Assembly: GCF_020740795.1 (NCBI RefSeq)
Contig: NC_067285.1
Span: 109,641,652 to 109,705,651 of the forward strand
DNA length: 64,000 nt
Direction: 5' to 3'
DNA from: Apus apus
Taxonomy: Eukaryota > Chordata > Aves > Apodiformes > Apodidae
Under the pieces are notes generated by a model. It saw nothing but the letters and a program-made list of their open reading frames with translations, was not told where the DNA came from and searched no databases. Made by a program: the position numbers and the translations under genes. Positions within the stretch are counted from its first letter, which is position 1. Every line of letters starts with the position of its first letter. Of this stretch, positions 12,622 through 26,540 are shown piece by piece.

Positions 12622-15112
12622 CATTTGGACACGTGTACTTGATTTTAGCAGGTCAGAAACCCAAGTCAGCTGTTACCTAGTCTTCCTCTGCACACCCATC
12701 CCCAAGCCTCATGGAGGAACTTATCACTCAGCATTAATGTAGCTGAGAATGTGAAATGCTTTACATTCAACCTCTCACATGGGTGGTGTTCAGCCCCTCC
12801 CTGTGACGTTTTGTGGACCTGTTGATCCCTCAGATCAGCTGGTAGCCTCCAACTGCTGGATATACAGCTGCAGAAGTCTTCACTGTCTACAGTGACGGCT
12901 TCACCTCAGGTTATTTTCCTCATTTTATTCCTGGTTTAATGTGTGATTCAGCCTTCAGAGTCAAAGGACTCTGGTTCAGCCATGGTTTTAACACCTGAGC
13001 ACTAATTATCAACCACAGGTGTCTGCAAAACTCAGCCGGTTCCAGCTCCTCCAGGTCAGATTGCCCAAAGGCTCCTGGAGATGCTCTGCCAGCCATGCTG
13101 GGTGAATGGATCTTCCACTGAGTGGTGGGATGGGGAAGTTTCATTAGCCCCTGCCCTGGATTGTCCTCCTGCACCTGGTCAGCCAACCAGCCCTTCTGGC
13201 TGAACAAATGGGTCAGGAAAGCTTCTTCTGCTCCTCAGACTTTTTGCCATGGAGTTTAGCTCCCAAGTTAGTTGCTGATCTCAAAAGATTATTTACCAGA
13301 ACATCTGGAAAAACCAGAAGAAATGAACTCCCACTCTGGGTGAACCCACATCCTACCAGTGACACAGATCTCTCATTTGAAACCATGTGTCTGTACTGCC
13401 ACATGTCCCTGCCGATGTACACATATGTCCCAGGTGAGTGGACCATGAGGAGAGCAAATCAGAGGACTACAAGCATTTTTGGTTTTGTCAAGCTTTAAGT
13501 CTCCACAAAGGGTTTATCTTTCCTTTGGTTCTGAGACAAGGCCAAGCCAGTTCCCCATTGTGACAGCTGGATACACATTCTCCAGAGCTTAAAATGGTCC
13601 TTGGTGTGAGGTGGTAATGAATGAAGAGTGCATCAAATCTGCAAGTTATTTAGACATGGAGAGAGAAGTCCTGCTCAACTCACTCTCAGATAGAAAGAGA
13701 GCTGAGAAAGTCTTCCTGGATTTGTACTGGGTTACATCCTGCTCCAGGGTTTGCAGCTGCAGCTGCCTGGTCCTCTGCAAGAGGATGCAGATGGACAATG
13801 CAAATTCACAAGAACAAAATCTACACTCCAGAGACTGAGCTGGGCAGCTCACAGCTTCAGAAGTACCAGGAACTCAGGCAGACATCAGCATGCAAATTGA
13901 TTTTTCAGCTAAGGAGACTTTTTAATGAGCTTGAGGAAGCTGAGATAAGGCAACCAGCCAGATTCTGTTCCAAATTAACCTCTGCTTATACTGGTCTTTC
14001 TGGGAAATGCCAGGCTTGTGGCTATGGGTGGTGCCACCTTAGACCTCAGGGATGAGTGATGGCTTCACCACCAGAATTAAAAAAGGTAGTTTTGCAAAGA
14101 AAAGGAAAAAAAAAAAGCTGTCAGAACATCTTATAACCTGTGTTCTTGTTAATATCCAGTTATTTTTCTATATTCAATTTTTACTTACCTAACTTCATTA
14201 AAACTGGTTCAGTAAAACTGCTAACACCAACATTCTGAATGCTAATTCTTTTAACCCAACCTATATTTATCTAGAACAAATCATATTTATCTTGCACAAG
14301 TCCATGTCAAATAAACAAACATAGCCTGGCTTGTATGAAGGAATATTGTCCCTGTCTTTTGCATTGTCCAGCTGGATGAGAAGTTATCACTGTAACCCCC
14401 TGTGGAGGCAGGAGAAGACTACCTCTCACCTGAGCACCCTGCATCTGCCAGAGCCTGCTCTTCCCTCCTCTCCATCTGAGCTCTTTGTGAGAGCTTTCCA
14501 GGCATTTCAGTCTAAATTACCCAGGTCACTTCAATGCAGCTGACAGGTCTGTGTCTACCAGCTGGTTTTCCCTACAACAGGCACTGGTGTGTGCACACAG
14601 ACAGTCCTCTGGCAAACCAGCCCTAGATGTGGGGACATCACTGCCTTGGTGCCTCTGCTGAGAATGCGGGCAAAGCCCTCAGGCAAATGAGCAATAAAAG
14701 AGGTTTTATTTAGAGCCTGATCTAGCAGCTTCACTGGACGTGGAGCAGATCCATTGGCAAAGAGCTGAAGTGCAGCTCTGGCAGAATTCAAGCCTTTAAG
14801 TACAATAGGCCAAGTATCAAAACAAGCAGGCAACGTGCAAAGAGGGCCAAGCAACTAAGACGTCACAGACACCTGTCCCAGGGAATTTCTACCAGGAAAA
14901 CTTGGTTAGGAACATAAAATCCCCCAGTGTGAGCCTAGAGGAGCCCACACTGTGGCTTTAGGTAAACACATAGCTACTTACCTCTAGACTGATGCTGCCT
15001 AGGAATTAATAAATAAGACAAGTCTGCATTCAAAATATTTTAAGACCCACACAACAGGGTGAGGATGCACAGAGAGGAGGGAACAGCTGACTTTGGGGAT
15101 AATAATAATAAC

Positions 15113-15292
15113 AATTTTGTTCAATAAGTAGAAGAGCAAAGTCCTCCATCTGGGGAGGAACAGTTCCATGCACCAATATATGTGGGTGGGCACCCAGCTG
15201 GAAAGCAGCTTGGCAGAAAAGGATCTGGAGGTCCTGGTGGACACCAAGTTGACCACGAGCAATGTACTCTTGCAGCCAAGAAGGTGGGAAGA
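15113..15292 (+). mobile_element. CR1 ORF2 internal fragment
   Basis: TCCATCTGGGGAGGAACAGT, CCTGGTGGACACCAAGTTGA and CTTGCAGCCAAGAAGG match the same CR1 region as 3480-3630. There is no 3' tail, so the copy is truncated at both ends. Confidence 0.8.
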
Positions 15293-15620
15293 TTTCTGAT
15301 GTGTGCAGACAACAAGTGGTGAGTATAGAGCAACCACAGAGACAACACAGATACTAAATCATACAGACTTTTACTCCAGCACCATGCTCTCCAAAAGCTG
15401 GGACTATAAATCATGGAAGGAAGCAGAAAAGGAGGAATGTTTATCCTTTAGTATTATTATCATTATAGGAATCGTTATCCTATTATTTCTATAAAAATAT
15501 AGACATCATAACTTTGGCTCTGTAGTGGTGAACCCTGAACTCCTCTGAAAAAAGAGTCCTTTGAGTGAAAAATAGAACACAGCCTCCTGATATAATTAAG
15601 TATAAACAGGATTTTCTTAG

Positions 15621-15686
15621 CACACACACATATATGTAAGTCTATGAGTGTGTGTGTATAGATATATATATAAATATATATATATC
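15621..15686. repeat. Compound CA/TG/TA simple repeat
   Basis: A (CA)n run, then TATATG, (TG)n and two (TA)n runs within 66 bp. Confidence 0.9.
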
Positions 15687-18600
15687 ACATCTTCACATAT
15701 TCTACCTTCCATACATCAGTAATAGCAGCTCAAACACCAGAAGTACCTAAAATGGAAATGGAAGAAATGTGGATGTTCTCTCATGGAGGCAACAAAGACA
15801 TTCAGAAGAATCAAGCGTTTCCAAACTCTATCAAGAACAGATTGCCAGAGCTGGAGCCAGCCATGAAAACCAGAATAACCAAAAAGCAGCTAAATCCATG
15901 TTTTAGTATTCCAGATCAGGCAGCAGAAAGCAGAAAGATTTTGAGTGTGAAAGGAGGTCTCTGGGAGTCGTTAGGACTCGGTTTGATACCGTGTCAACAG
16001 AAACACATTTTTGGACTTTGTTCATAAGTTATTGGATAGACAGAGTAATTCATGTTCTAGATCCACACAGAGCCAGCACCTGGGGCACTGCTTTATCCAA
16101 ACATCCAGGGGAGAACAGAGCTGGAAAATCAGGGGGAAGAAAAAGAAAGCAAATACAAGAAAGCAAGGAGCAGAAATAGAGGCCTGCGGGTCCCTTGGCA
16201 GGCCAATGTTCTACCACAATCTCTGTTGCCCCTGGCAATGATGTTATATGGTTTTCATTACTTTCCCCACTTTCTTTACATTTGTTTGTAGAAAGGATAA
16301 GGTTTGGCAAGATGGATTTTTGTCTTGTTCCTACTAGAACTGTTTCTAAAGTTCTTTTTAGCTCATAGTAATTTGTCTTCCTAGCAGACAAGATGTCCTA
16401 TCCTCTGTTCAGCCTTCCTTCCTTTCAAAGGAAGTTTCCCTCTTTCCTGCTCCTCCTCAGAACCAGCAGATGCCATTGCACAGTGGCAGAAGGCACAGCT
16501 GGGCATCCCCAGCAGAGGTGCCAGGAGCTGCTGGCACACTGCACATGTGCCCTTAACAACCCACCAACATGTGCAAGGATTCTTGCAGGCTCCCAGAGAG
16601 CTTCATTTTTCATCTTCCTTCACTGACCTTGCATTTGTATCCTCCTCTTGCCATCCAGACTTTATGACTAAATAAAAAAATCCCATCCTTGGAGTAAAAC
16701 ATCTAATTTCCAACACATGATCCTTTCATCTCCCAGGGGCTTACTCTGGAGCAAGATACCCCTGCCAGAGCTTGATTTCCTCCCACAGTGAAGCAACATG
16801 TTTCTCCTGCTGCTCATTGAAACACATCCTCATTTCTACAGACACCTCCACAGATGTTTGGATCAGGTGTGTGCTCCCAGCACAACCATGGGCCATTATC
16901 CCAGACTTCCCAATGGAACAACAAAGCCTTGACTGCTCTGCTCAGCTTTCCACCCGTGGAGCTGCAAGACATATTGCAGCTTTAGTTAAGCTTAAGAAGA
17001 CAAGTGATGGTATGTTTTTTTAGAGGTAAATGCTCTATGGATTTAGCATCACCAGGGTACTGAAGTTAGTAACATGTTTTTCTGCATTGGTAAAGGAATT
17101 AAGTTTTACAGCTCTAAAGTATTTTCCAACTGTAAATCTGATTTTATTGAGGGGGGGGGAGTGGGTGTTGGGAAAGCATGTTCTTAATTAAAAAAAAAAA
17201 ACCAAACATATATATATTTGCTACCAAAAAAATTAATGTGCATAGATCAGGCTTTAAGGTTTGTAAATAGTTTTACATCCTTGGGTGAAAATCCATATTA
17301 AAATGCAAGATATCAGTCTTTCCAGACAGCATTTTATTCTTCAACTGTGAATCACATCAGTAAACAAGTGTCTCCTGGATTTGAGATGAACTGCCTGGGA
17401 AAGAAGATTATTAATTTGCTGTTGCTGTGCCTAAGGTAATCTATATTATGGTTGTATTTATGTCCATTCCACTTGATCTGGGTGGGCTGTGATAATATTT
17501 GAAAGGAGATATTAAATTAAAACTAAAAATAAACCACAGTCATGTTTGCCAAATGACAAAAATGTGGTGCAGCTGTTTGGAGAGGAGAGCACAGCCTCTC
17601 ACTGCAGTGCAGGACAGTCTGAGATTTCAACAGTCTAGTGCCAAAAAAGCATCATGCCCAGTCCTTCTACTTTGCACAATTCCCCCTTCTACCTGAGTGT
17701 TTCTTCCTGATTTTTAATATTCTACTGTGAATCTTCTCTGAAGGTCAGACACTGCTGCCCTGGAGTCATCCAGGGAGGTGAGGTCTTTGCTCCAGACACC
17801 TCAGGAGGAGCTGGGGGGGTGGCAGCACACAGGTTTCATGGCTCAGCAGCCACTCCTGGCTCCAGCAGCCCTGGGCAATGCTCTGCATGGGAATGAGACC
17901 CAGCATTGCACTCCAGAGGTGGGAAATCAGACAGCAAGAGGTTGGGTTTTCAAATGGGATTGTAAAATCCAAATGAGAATGGCTCTTGTTGGGCCAGAAA
18001 GGTCCCGGCACCAGGATCTGTGCCAGCAAATCAGTGCCATGAAAGATGAGGAAGAGTATTTAAGAAACACTGTGTTTCAGAAATATAATGCTCACTTGGC
18101 TATAAAGGAAAGAGTTTCTTCAAAGTTCCCCAGGGCTTTCATAAGTAACTTCTGTTTAGATTTATTTATTTAGTTATTTATTTTTAAAGCTTGTCTATAG
18201 CAGATAAAAAACTCATTTAAAGCAGATTCATTGGGTCTGAGACTGACACTTTTTGACCCATCTTCTGCTCACTCCAAGGCACCTATCTTTGGCTCTGGGC
18301 TGCCCCAACACATGTAATCCCAGAGCAGAGGAGAAGCTGTGCTGCATTATCCAGCAGGATCCTGATCTTCCACTGAGGTCTGCAGGAAAGGGAAAATATT
18401 TTACTGTGTAGCACTGTCTGCAGCTATGTGAGAAGGAGCATCCTGGTGAGGATGTCCAGGGCCTCACCATGGTGTACTGGAAACCCTCCTCTCCACCACC
18501 AGGTCCAGAGAAGGGTTTCCAGCCATCAGCCTCACTCCTGCACATGAGATGGCCATGAAGACATAATCCAAAGAATGGTCCATTTTTTATTTCAAAACAG

Positions 18601-18789
18601 GAAGACCAAGTGATGGTTTCACAGCCCTTTGTTTTAGGTGCAAAGTTAAATTGGACATCCTGGGTTAGAAATGGACAGCCTGACCAAGGCAGGACAGCCA
18701 CAAAGAAGCACTCAGTTTTTGGTGGTGGTACAAGTGTAGCTTGTGATCCCATTGAGCACACTCCCAAGGTCTATCAGAGGCAAAAAGTT

Positions 18790-19232
18790 AGAATCCTAGA
18801 ACGGTTTGGGCTGGAAGGGACCTTACAGATCATCTAGTTCCAACCTCTCTGCATGGGCAGGGACACCTCCCACTAGACCAGGTTGCTCCAAGCACCATCC
18901 AACCTGCCCATGAATACTTCCAGGGAAGGGGCATCCACAGCTGCTCTGGGCAACCTGGTCCCATGTCTCACTACCCTCACAGTAAAGAGTTTCTTTTGAA
19001 TATCTAACCTAAATCTCCCCTTTGCCAGTTTGAAATAATTCCCCCCTTGTCCCATCACTCCCTGCCTTTGTAGAAGTCCCTCCCCAGCTTTCCTGTAGTC
19101 CCTTCAGGTATTGGAAAGCTTCTCTGAGGTTTCACCAGAGCCTTCCCTTCTCCAGGCTGAACAACTCCAACTCTCTCAGCCTATCTTCATAGGAGAGGTG
19201 CTCCACCTCCTTCCAACTCTGTGCTCTAATTC
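18790..19232 (-). mobile_element. CR1 LINE, 5'-truncated
   Basis: A reversed tail remnant, then GGGCTGGAAGGGACCTTACA and the antisense ORF2 end (LRELELFSLEKGRLW in one frame). Frames are broken. Confidence 0.88.
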
Positions 19233-19502
19233 TGCTATCAAGCAATGATAGCAGAGACTCAGTAGGATCGGGTCTGGGCTTTGGTTTCTGTGGCTGCTGT
19301 GGCAATAGGGTGCACGAGAAGAAAGCCATTCCCAGGGAATGGTTGTGTTCAAGATGTTGTTCTTAAGTGTTGCCAAATGTGGGTGTCTCCTCTTCCACTT
19401 GGGCACTACTCCGTGTCCTCATGGCTTCTGCGCTGTACAAACAATAACCCCTTGCTATGGGGGTTGCCTTTGAAGACCTTAAATGGTCTTGTAGTTGTTT
19501 AT

Positions 19503-19580
19503 CTTGGGGTTGGACTCGATGAACTTTGGAGGTCCCTTCCAACCCCCAATATTCTGTGATTGATTCTGTGACTCTGTGAT
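19503..19580 (+). mobile_element. CR1 3' tail fragment
   Basis: CTTGGGGTTGGACTCGATGA, GGTCCCTTCCAACCCCCAAT and tail units ATTCTGTGA. Confidence 0.82.
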
Positions 19581-20090
19581 CTTCTGCAGCTTTTCCAGCC
19601 ACCATAATCCCGGATGTCCAGTGAAATCTTCCTCCCATCTTCTCCCAATTACTCAGCCTGATCCTTGCCAGCCTGTAATCAAGCCAAGCAGCCTTGTGGG
19701 ACACGAATGTGTTTCGTGGTTGCAGTTTGCTTGCCAGCATTTATGACATTTGGAAAGACAGTGGTGAGTCATGCGAGACAAGCTGGTAGTGCCATCTATT
19801 TTTTTATGCATGTATGTAATTAGATTTTTGCAGCACAAGAGAAAGCAGCCCCTGTCCAACTTGTCAGGAAAACGATAAAAAGGGAAAAGAAAATTCTCTT
19901 TGGCAATTTTATTTTGTTGTTTTTTTTTTTTTTTCAGCCTGACAAGTGGTTTCAACGATAGGTTTCTTAGAAGGCTTTTTGTCCTCAGCGAGTTATAAAA
20001 GAATTTCTGAGCTGTTGGTAGAAATATGTAATAGAGCCATGAAAGAGAATTGCTGGAAAGAAGTGAAGGTACTGCAGCTATTCAAACAGA

Positions 20091-20499
20091 TCATAGATTC
20101 ATGGAATCCTAGAATGGTTTGGGTTGGAAGGGATCTTCAAGGTCATCTAGTTCTGACCCCCCTGCATGGGCAGGGACACTTCCCACCAGACCAGGTTGCT
20201 CAGAGCCCCATCCAACCTGACCTTGAACACTTCCAGGGATGGAGCCCCCACAACATCCCTGGGCAACCTGGGCCAGTGTCTCACCACCCTCACACTAAAG
20301 AATTTCTACCTAGTATCTAACCTAAATCTCCCCTCTTCCAGCTTAAAACCATTACTCCTCATCCTGTCACTACAAGCCTGTGTAACAGGTCCCTCCCCAG
20401 ATTCCCTGTAGCCCATCCAGGTACTGAAAAGCCTCTGAAAGTTCTCTCTGGAGACTTTTGTTCTCCAGGCTGAACAACCCCAGCTCTCTCAGCCTGTCA
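20091..20499 (-). mobile_element. CR1 LINE, 5'-truncated
   Basis: Reversed tail, GGGTTGGAAGGGATCTTCAA, GCATGGGCAGGGACACTTCC, then the antisense ORF2 end up to the CTCTCTCAGCCTGTC block. Confidence 0.9.
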
Positions 20500-21721
20500 A
20501 ATACTGAGTCAAATACTCGGATACTGAGTCCTGGAACATTTTGTACTGACTTTTTTCCTACAGCAGTTTTGTCCATGGGCCTTCTGTGCTCTCCTTCCCC
20601 TCCAGGCATTGGTTTGTGTCATGGTGCCCACTGGTGGTCTTCTCTTCCAAGGTCAGTGAAAGCCTTTGCAACTCTCCTTGGTGGTCTCTGAAACAGATCT
20701 CTAGTGTCTACTCAAGGGGGTTCTGACTAGATTTATAGTTTTTGTCCTCCCTCACATCAGACACAGTCTTACAGTTAACACACAGAGCTAAGGGTTTGTT
20801 TTTCAGGCCACGGTGCTGAGTCATTATGCAGTTTTTGGCAGGTGACAAATGTCCACACATTTCTGATGACTCAGTTTGAGCATTTTCATACCTCTTGGGC
20901 TTGAGTTTTCCGAAGGTCTTTGAGAACCCAAAGAACACACAGGACTGAGTTACACAACCCTGCTGCAAACCCAGACCAGATATCCCCAGTCTGGACGTTT
21001 AGGTACAGAGGTGCCCATAATTAGAGAGCACTTTGGGGAATGTCAGTCTTACTCACTGGGTTTGGGTTTATTCCTCATTAACATAGGGATAAAAATACCA
21101 CGGCTCCTTCTGGGCAATGGGCTTTTGTTTGCAAAACACAGGTGAAAGTGCAGCAGGTGTAAACAAGGGGAAGGAGTGTGCTCACACTGAAAACTTGACC
21201 ATCTGATAACCAGGACATGCCCTTCTACAGGCAAAACCATTTTGCTTAGAAGTACCATCAAATTTCTGGAGAAATCTCCCCCACAAATACGAAGCATCTG
21301 CCCAGCAGCCACAAAGAGATAAACAAGCCACTTCAGAGATGTGAGCAAGCAACTTCATTAGAATACCTAGCAGATGCATGTACACTTCAGTGCAAGCTAA
21401 CCAAAGCTCCCAGAAACTCTCCTGATATGTTACAGCTGATCCTGCTGTAAAACTCGTGATTGCTTTCATGGAAACAAAAGGATATTTCCTTGCCACCCTT
21501 TCATACCTCTGTTTGAACTATGGGGTATCTCAGGCATAACTAGGGCTGTTGGATTATCTGTCAGTGTGAAAGGACTTTGATTTGACAGCATCAGATCTTT
21601 CTCCATAGGATAAAAGGTCTCCTCAAGGTGTGATGAAGATTCAGCTGGAGCTGTTCCTTGCCCTGTGGAATAAAGTCTGTCCATGGCTGAGCTGAAATGA
21701 ATTATCTGAAAAACATAATGA

Positions 21722-22038
21722 TAAGACTAGAGGAAATGGCCTGAAGTTGTATCAGGGGAGGTTTAGTCTAGATATTAGGAAGAATTTCTGTACAAAAGAG
21801 TAGCCAAACACTGGAATGGGCTACCTAGGGAGGTGGTGGAGACACCATCCCTGGAGGTATTTAAAAACTGTGTGGATGAGGCACTTCAGTACATGCTCTA
21901 GTGGGGGATGGGTTGTGGATTTTTTGGTTTGTTGTTTTGTTATGGGATTTTTTTGGGGGAGAGGAGGGGGCATTGACATGGTGATCTTAGAGATCTTTTC
22001 TAACCATGACAATTCTGTGGTTCTGGGTTATTCTGTGA
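21722..22038 (+). mobile_element. CR1 LINE 3' fragment with T/G-rich interruption
   Basis: GGAAATGGCCTGAAGTTGTA through GGAGGTATTTAAAAACTGTG matches the CR1 3' region. About 60 bp of T/G-rich sequence follows (21903-21970), then the GTGATCTTAGAGATCTTTTC and ATTCTGTG tail. Confidence 0.82.
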
Positions 22039-24889
22039 AGCAGCAACAAACAATTCAAATGCTGAAGTAGAACATTCCGGAACTGTCACCACTGCAAGTC
22101 ATGGGCAGTGTTTTGCTGTTTCTGATTCTGAACATGCTTTTCAGCTTACACATCTCAGAGCTGAAGAGAGAATCCATACTAGAGCAGAACCTTGACACAT
22201 AACCCCATATATTAATTAACTTGGTTCAGTACCCACAACCCTGCAGCTGAGTAGTCGTGAGAAAACGTACAGGGAGAGTGACCACAGGTCCTCCTGGAAA
22301 CCACACTTTGTTTGTTTGTACCAACACAAAACCTGTGGAGAGTAACAGAATAGATTTGTAAACTCATTTTCATTAACAAGCAGCTACCAAGGATACACTG
22401 TCCTCTCAACATGAGTCACACAGACTATACCTCAGGAGTTCCCCCGCAAAACCTCCCCCTTCTCTGCCCTGATCTCTGCTGCAGCTGCTCAGTCATGCTT
22501 TGTCAGAGATGACATTTCCATTCTCAGTGCCAGGAAAGACTGGGGTGGATCAACACTTGGATGGGAGACTTCTCCTGCACTTTAGAATTTGGGTTGGGAA
22601 GTTTTGAAATTACAGTTGCCCTTCTTCCTCTCCAAGTGGGATTACCCAATGACCCAGAATTGCCCCATAAGGCAAAAACTTTGAGCACTTCCATAAAAGT
22701 CTCCTGGTAGTAACAAACATCTGCTGTTCTGAGCCAGGGCAAATGTGGAGAATTGTTTTTCTTTTATTCTTTCTCTAGTTCCATAACTGTATATCCACTT
22801 CCTGCCTTGAATTAATGGGTGCTGTGATAATAAATGTCTCATAAACTCTATCCCAGGCTCCAGTCATTCCTGTGGATTTCCCTAGGAATGCTTTTGGGAT
22901 TTCTAGTTTCCTTGAAAACAAGGAGGGTCCTGATTTTTCAACAGAATGACACAGACTGCAGTTCAGCTAGGGGATGCACAAGGACATGGAGGTATTTGCA
23001 GGGTTAGAAGTTCATAAATGGAAACACTATTGGAAGCCAAACGTGGAAGGCCAGTTGGAGTATCTGCACTATTTACTTTCAGAATATAAATTAGATGCAA
23101 TGGAGACAGGAAAAGTTAGGAGTGTATATGCCTTGCACAGGCATTGGAGAAGAATGAGACCAGTTTTGGGGTCAGAGGATCAAGTGGAAGCACTGTAGAA
23201 CAGCTGAGCTAAATGCCTGCACTGGGCAATGAGAGTAATTCCTCAGTGTTCATTTTAGGACTGAATAAATCAAGGTAGAAGAATTATAAATCCCACCTGA
23301 GAGAGAAAATATAAATAGGTGGCATGTGATGAGGGAAAATGGAAGGGGAAATAGTCAGATAGAATTCATCAAGTCCAAGAAATGTCTCAGACACAACAGC
23401 ACATAAGATACTGAAAAGGCACGATCAGGGAGCACAGCAGGCACTGCGTGTCAAGGGGACTTCATTGCCTGAGCTGGTGACTAACACCATTTACACAGAA
23501 ATCAGGCATAATGTGCCAGTGCAGCCTGACAAAGAGGCACCTCAGAGGCAGCTGCCTCTGATCTGTAGTGCTGCTAGATGAGCAGTAGTTAGCAAGCAGC
23601 TTTGGTGGCTTCTGTTCATAAGCCCTGTCAATAAGCAGAGTTATTAAAGAGTTATTAAACAGTAAAGAAGACTGCTTGTTCACACCTGGTTGAATCAAAA
23701 CAGACAAGAAAGCAAACACTCATCTCTTGCTTCTGTCTTTCATGCAGCTGCCCTGAGAATGGTGTTTAACAAGGAGCAGGACCATCAGGACAGGCTCTCC
23801 CTAAAGAGACAAAGGAAGGAAAAACACAAAAACAAACCTGCTGCTCCTACAGGTCTATTTACCCAATGACATGTGATTCCCAGGCCTTTTTCATTTGTTA
23901 TTCTCTCTGCCTTTTGCAGGCCTCCTTGTGGGATGGGTTCATCATACCCCACTGCTGAAACCTTGATGTCTAAAACCAACCAAGGAAAGGGTTTCCTTCC
24001 ATCCTTCCACTTGGCAACACCACATTTTTCTGAGATCCTTCCCAGGGGTATTATCAATGCTTTCTATGTGGATATCAAGAGTAAATGAAGCCTCAAAGAG
24101 TTTCTGGGTATTTCACACCCTGTATCCTCTTGTTTGTCATTTTAAGATTTATTGCTTTCTGCCTTTGGCTGTACCTCACTGTCTGCATGACCACAGCTCT
24201 ACTACTGTTCACATTTTCTGAGATCAAGCTGATTTTGATATGCATAAGACTCTGGAATGTACGTTTCCTATTTCTCTTCTCGTTGCCAAGATCAGAAAGT
24301 CAATTAAATCCTTTCTTTCCTCACTCCTCCCTTTCCACATAGCATGGCAACCCAGGCAACCTTCTCCTGTTTGACAGCATCCTAGAAATTCTGATTATTA
24401 TTAAATCATGCCACGTTTTTTGATGGCTTGTGACATACTGGCAGGTGATGTCCACCCCAGACAACATTAATGTGAGTGATTGACACAGCATTTGCAGCTC
24501 GTTGTCCAAACTACTTTCTTCTTTTTCTGCTGTTGTCTGTTTTCTTTGACAGCTTTTCGGGATGGGTGCTATTCTGCTTGAAGAACTGCAGGCCTTTTCT
24601 GCTCTTCTCCCCTCAGTAAAAACTCTGTTTTTGGAGTCTGACAGCCTTCCTGGATTACATGAAGGCTGAGGAAGCCACAGGCAGAGGAAAGCCACCATGC
24701 CCGAGAGAGGCAGGGTGAGCCCCCTGGCTCTGGGGGGGCCGAGGGTGGGGGAGAAGGGCCGGTACCATGGACAGCGGCAGCGCCCACCTGGGCATTTCCC
24801 GCCCTGATCAGGAGCAATTAGCGCTAATTAAGGGGAGGGATGAACTATTGTTGCACTATAAATTCCAGGGAAATAGAGGAGGAGGGAAG
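22039..24889. other. Intergenic, nothing recognised
   Basis: No repeat or exon I can support. A 74-codon frame at 22974-23198 (+) has no known motif. Confidence 0.55.
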
Positions 24890-25326
24890 GGGAGGTTCAA
24901 TACTGCTAAGTGTGAGGTTCTGCACCTGGAGCAGGGCAACCTCTGGTATCAGTACAGGTTGGAGGGCAGCCCTGAGGAGAAGGACTTGGGGGTGTTGGCT
25001 GGTGAGAAGCTCAACGAGCCAGCAATGTGTGCTTGCAGCCCAGAAGCCAATCATGTCCTGGGCTGCATGGAAAGCAGCATGGCCAGCAGGTCAAGGGAGG
25101 TGATTTTGCACCTCTGCTGTGCTCTCGTGAGACCCCCACTTGCAGTGCTGGGTCCAGTTGTGGAATCCCCTGACAGAAGAAGGATGTGGAGCCGTTGGAG
25201 AGGGTCCACAGGAGGCCATAAGGGTGATCAGAGGGATGGAGCAGCTCTCCTATGAAGACAGGTAGAAAGAGTTGGGGCTGTTCAGCCTGGAGAAGTGAGA
25301 GCTCTGGGGAGACCTTATTGTGACCA
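24890..25326 (+). mobile_element. CR1 ORF2 fragment, 3' truncated
   Basis: GTTCTGCACCTGGAGCAGGG, GAGGAGAAGGACTTGGGGGT, TCCTGGGCTGCATGGAAAGC and GGGGCTGTTCAGCCTGGAGA are CR1 ORF2 blocks. The frame is interrupted and the usual tail is missing. Confidence 0.86.
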
Positions 25327-26100
25327 GTCAATGCTTCAAGGGGGCATATGAGAAAGAAGGGGAAAGTTTGAAACCTGGGAGGCCAATGACCAGCCCAGAG
25401 CTGAGGTCTTCAAGGCAGAAGATAGTAAATCCACTTTTTTTTTCTTCTTCATTTTCCCCTGACCCTGCTCAAGAGGTTTCCTCACTAGACTAGCTGAGAA
25501 AATCCTCCAAGGACATTTTTTGGTGATGGATGAAGATACAGTCCAAAACCTTAACAACTGTCTTTGGAAAACAGGTGGGAAAGGTGAGGGACTTTTGGTG
25601 ACAGCTGTTACATATAAAGAGTTAATGCATTTGCATGTGATTTCGGGTTGGTTTAGGACAGAAGCTATAGACAGTGTTTATACACTCCCAGCTTTGTGTG
25701 TGACACTCACCCAAGCTCTCAAAGAACCAGATTTTTATACCTTTCCTTGCTGAGTTTATTTTCTGCCAGATCATTGAGCTGCATCCACTGCCAGTGCCAA
25801 TCACTGCTTCCAGCCCAGACCTGCAGCTGGGTGTGGGACCCCTCCAAGCAGCCAATTTAGCTGGATTTCTCCCAGGGATGGACCTAAAAAACCCAGTTCC
25901 AACCCGGCCAGCTCTGCTCCAAAGCCCAGCTGCCGCTACCCCCCTCCCCCGAGGCAAAGAGGGGCTGGGCAGGTAACATCCCACCAAACTCTGAAGGGTG
26001 CATCTCAAAAGCTGGAATTTTCCCAGCGTGTTCAGCTGATGAGGGAAGCATCCCTCTGCTGTCAGCAGAGCCCGTCCAAACGGAACGATTTTGGAAAAAT

Positions 26101-26540
26101 CTCTACCCAGCTGGGCGGTTCCCGTGCTCGTGCTGCGGGTTAGGAAGGACGGAGTTGGAGAGAGGGAAGAAAAGCACCATTTCCACGAGGAGCCCCGGAG
26201 GGATGAGAAGCCTCCCGAAGGGGGGTGAGGGGAGGGGGGGTGGAACAGGGCGGCCCCCCCGGCTGCGGGGGGCGGGCAGTGGCCCTGCCTCCCCATCCCC
26301 GGCCACAACTGCCTCTGCTCGCCGCTCCGGCTGGGACCTCCTCTTCAGCAGGCTGCCCCCAGGTAGGTTCTGTAGCCCCTGCCCGAAGGACATCCCCCCA
26401 GACAACACTGCCTCCCCCACCCTGCTCCTTCCTCCCCGCCGAGGCAGACCCCCTTCCCGGGGAGGACCTCCTGCTCGTCCGCGAGTCATTTCTGCCTGCT
26501 CCGGGGTGATGCCGGGAGGGATGTGCCTCCAGCATCATGG
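26101..26540. promoter_or_regulatory. CpG-richer GC segment, candidate promoter / first exon
   Basis: By eye this segment is about two-thirds G+C with roughly 25 CpGs in some 420 bp, well above its CpG-poor surroundings. On the + strand it contains a good splice donor (CCCCAG then GTAGGT, exon end at about 26362). Another donor (GAAG then GTAAGG) lies at about 27081. It sits 7 kb upstream of the receptor exon that must have a 5' partner. The assignment to the receptor is inference. Several overlapping ORFs here are typical of GC-rich DNA and are not called. Confidence 0.35.

Larger units (their letters stand above)
12622..18789. other. Intergenic, sparse repeats
   Basis: Holds the CR1 piece at 15113-15292, the compound simple repeat near 15650 and a G-run plus A-run near 17150-17200. 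An open frame of 179 codons at 18228-18767 (- strand) runs through part of this; it has no family signature. Confidence 0.55.

Noticed and set aside
18228-18767. 179-codon open frame on the - strand
   Set aside because: No recognisable domain, no splice partners and low-complexity-free but unfamiliar composition. A frame this long can occur by chance in 64 kb.
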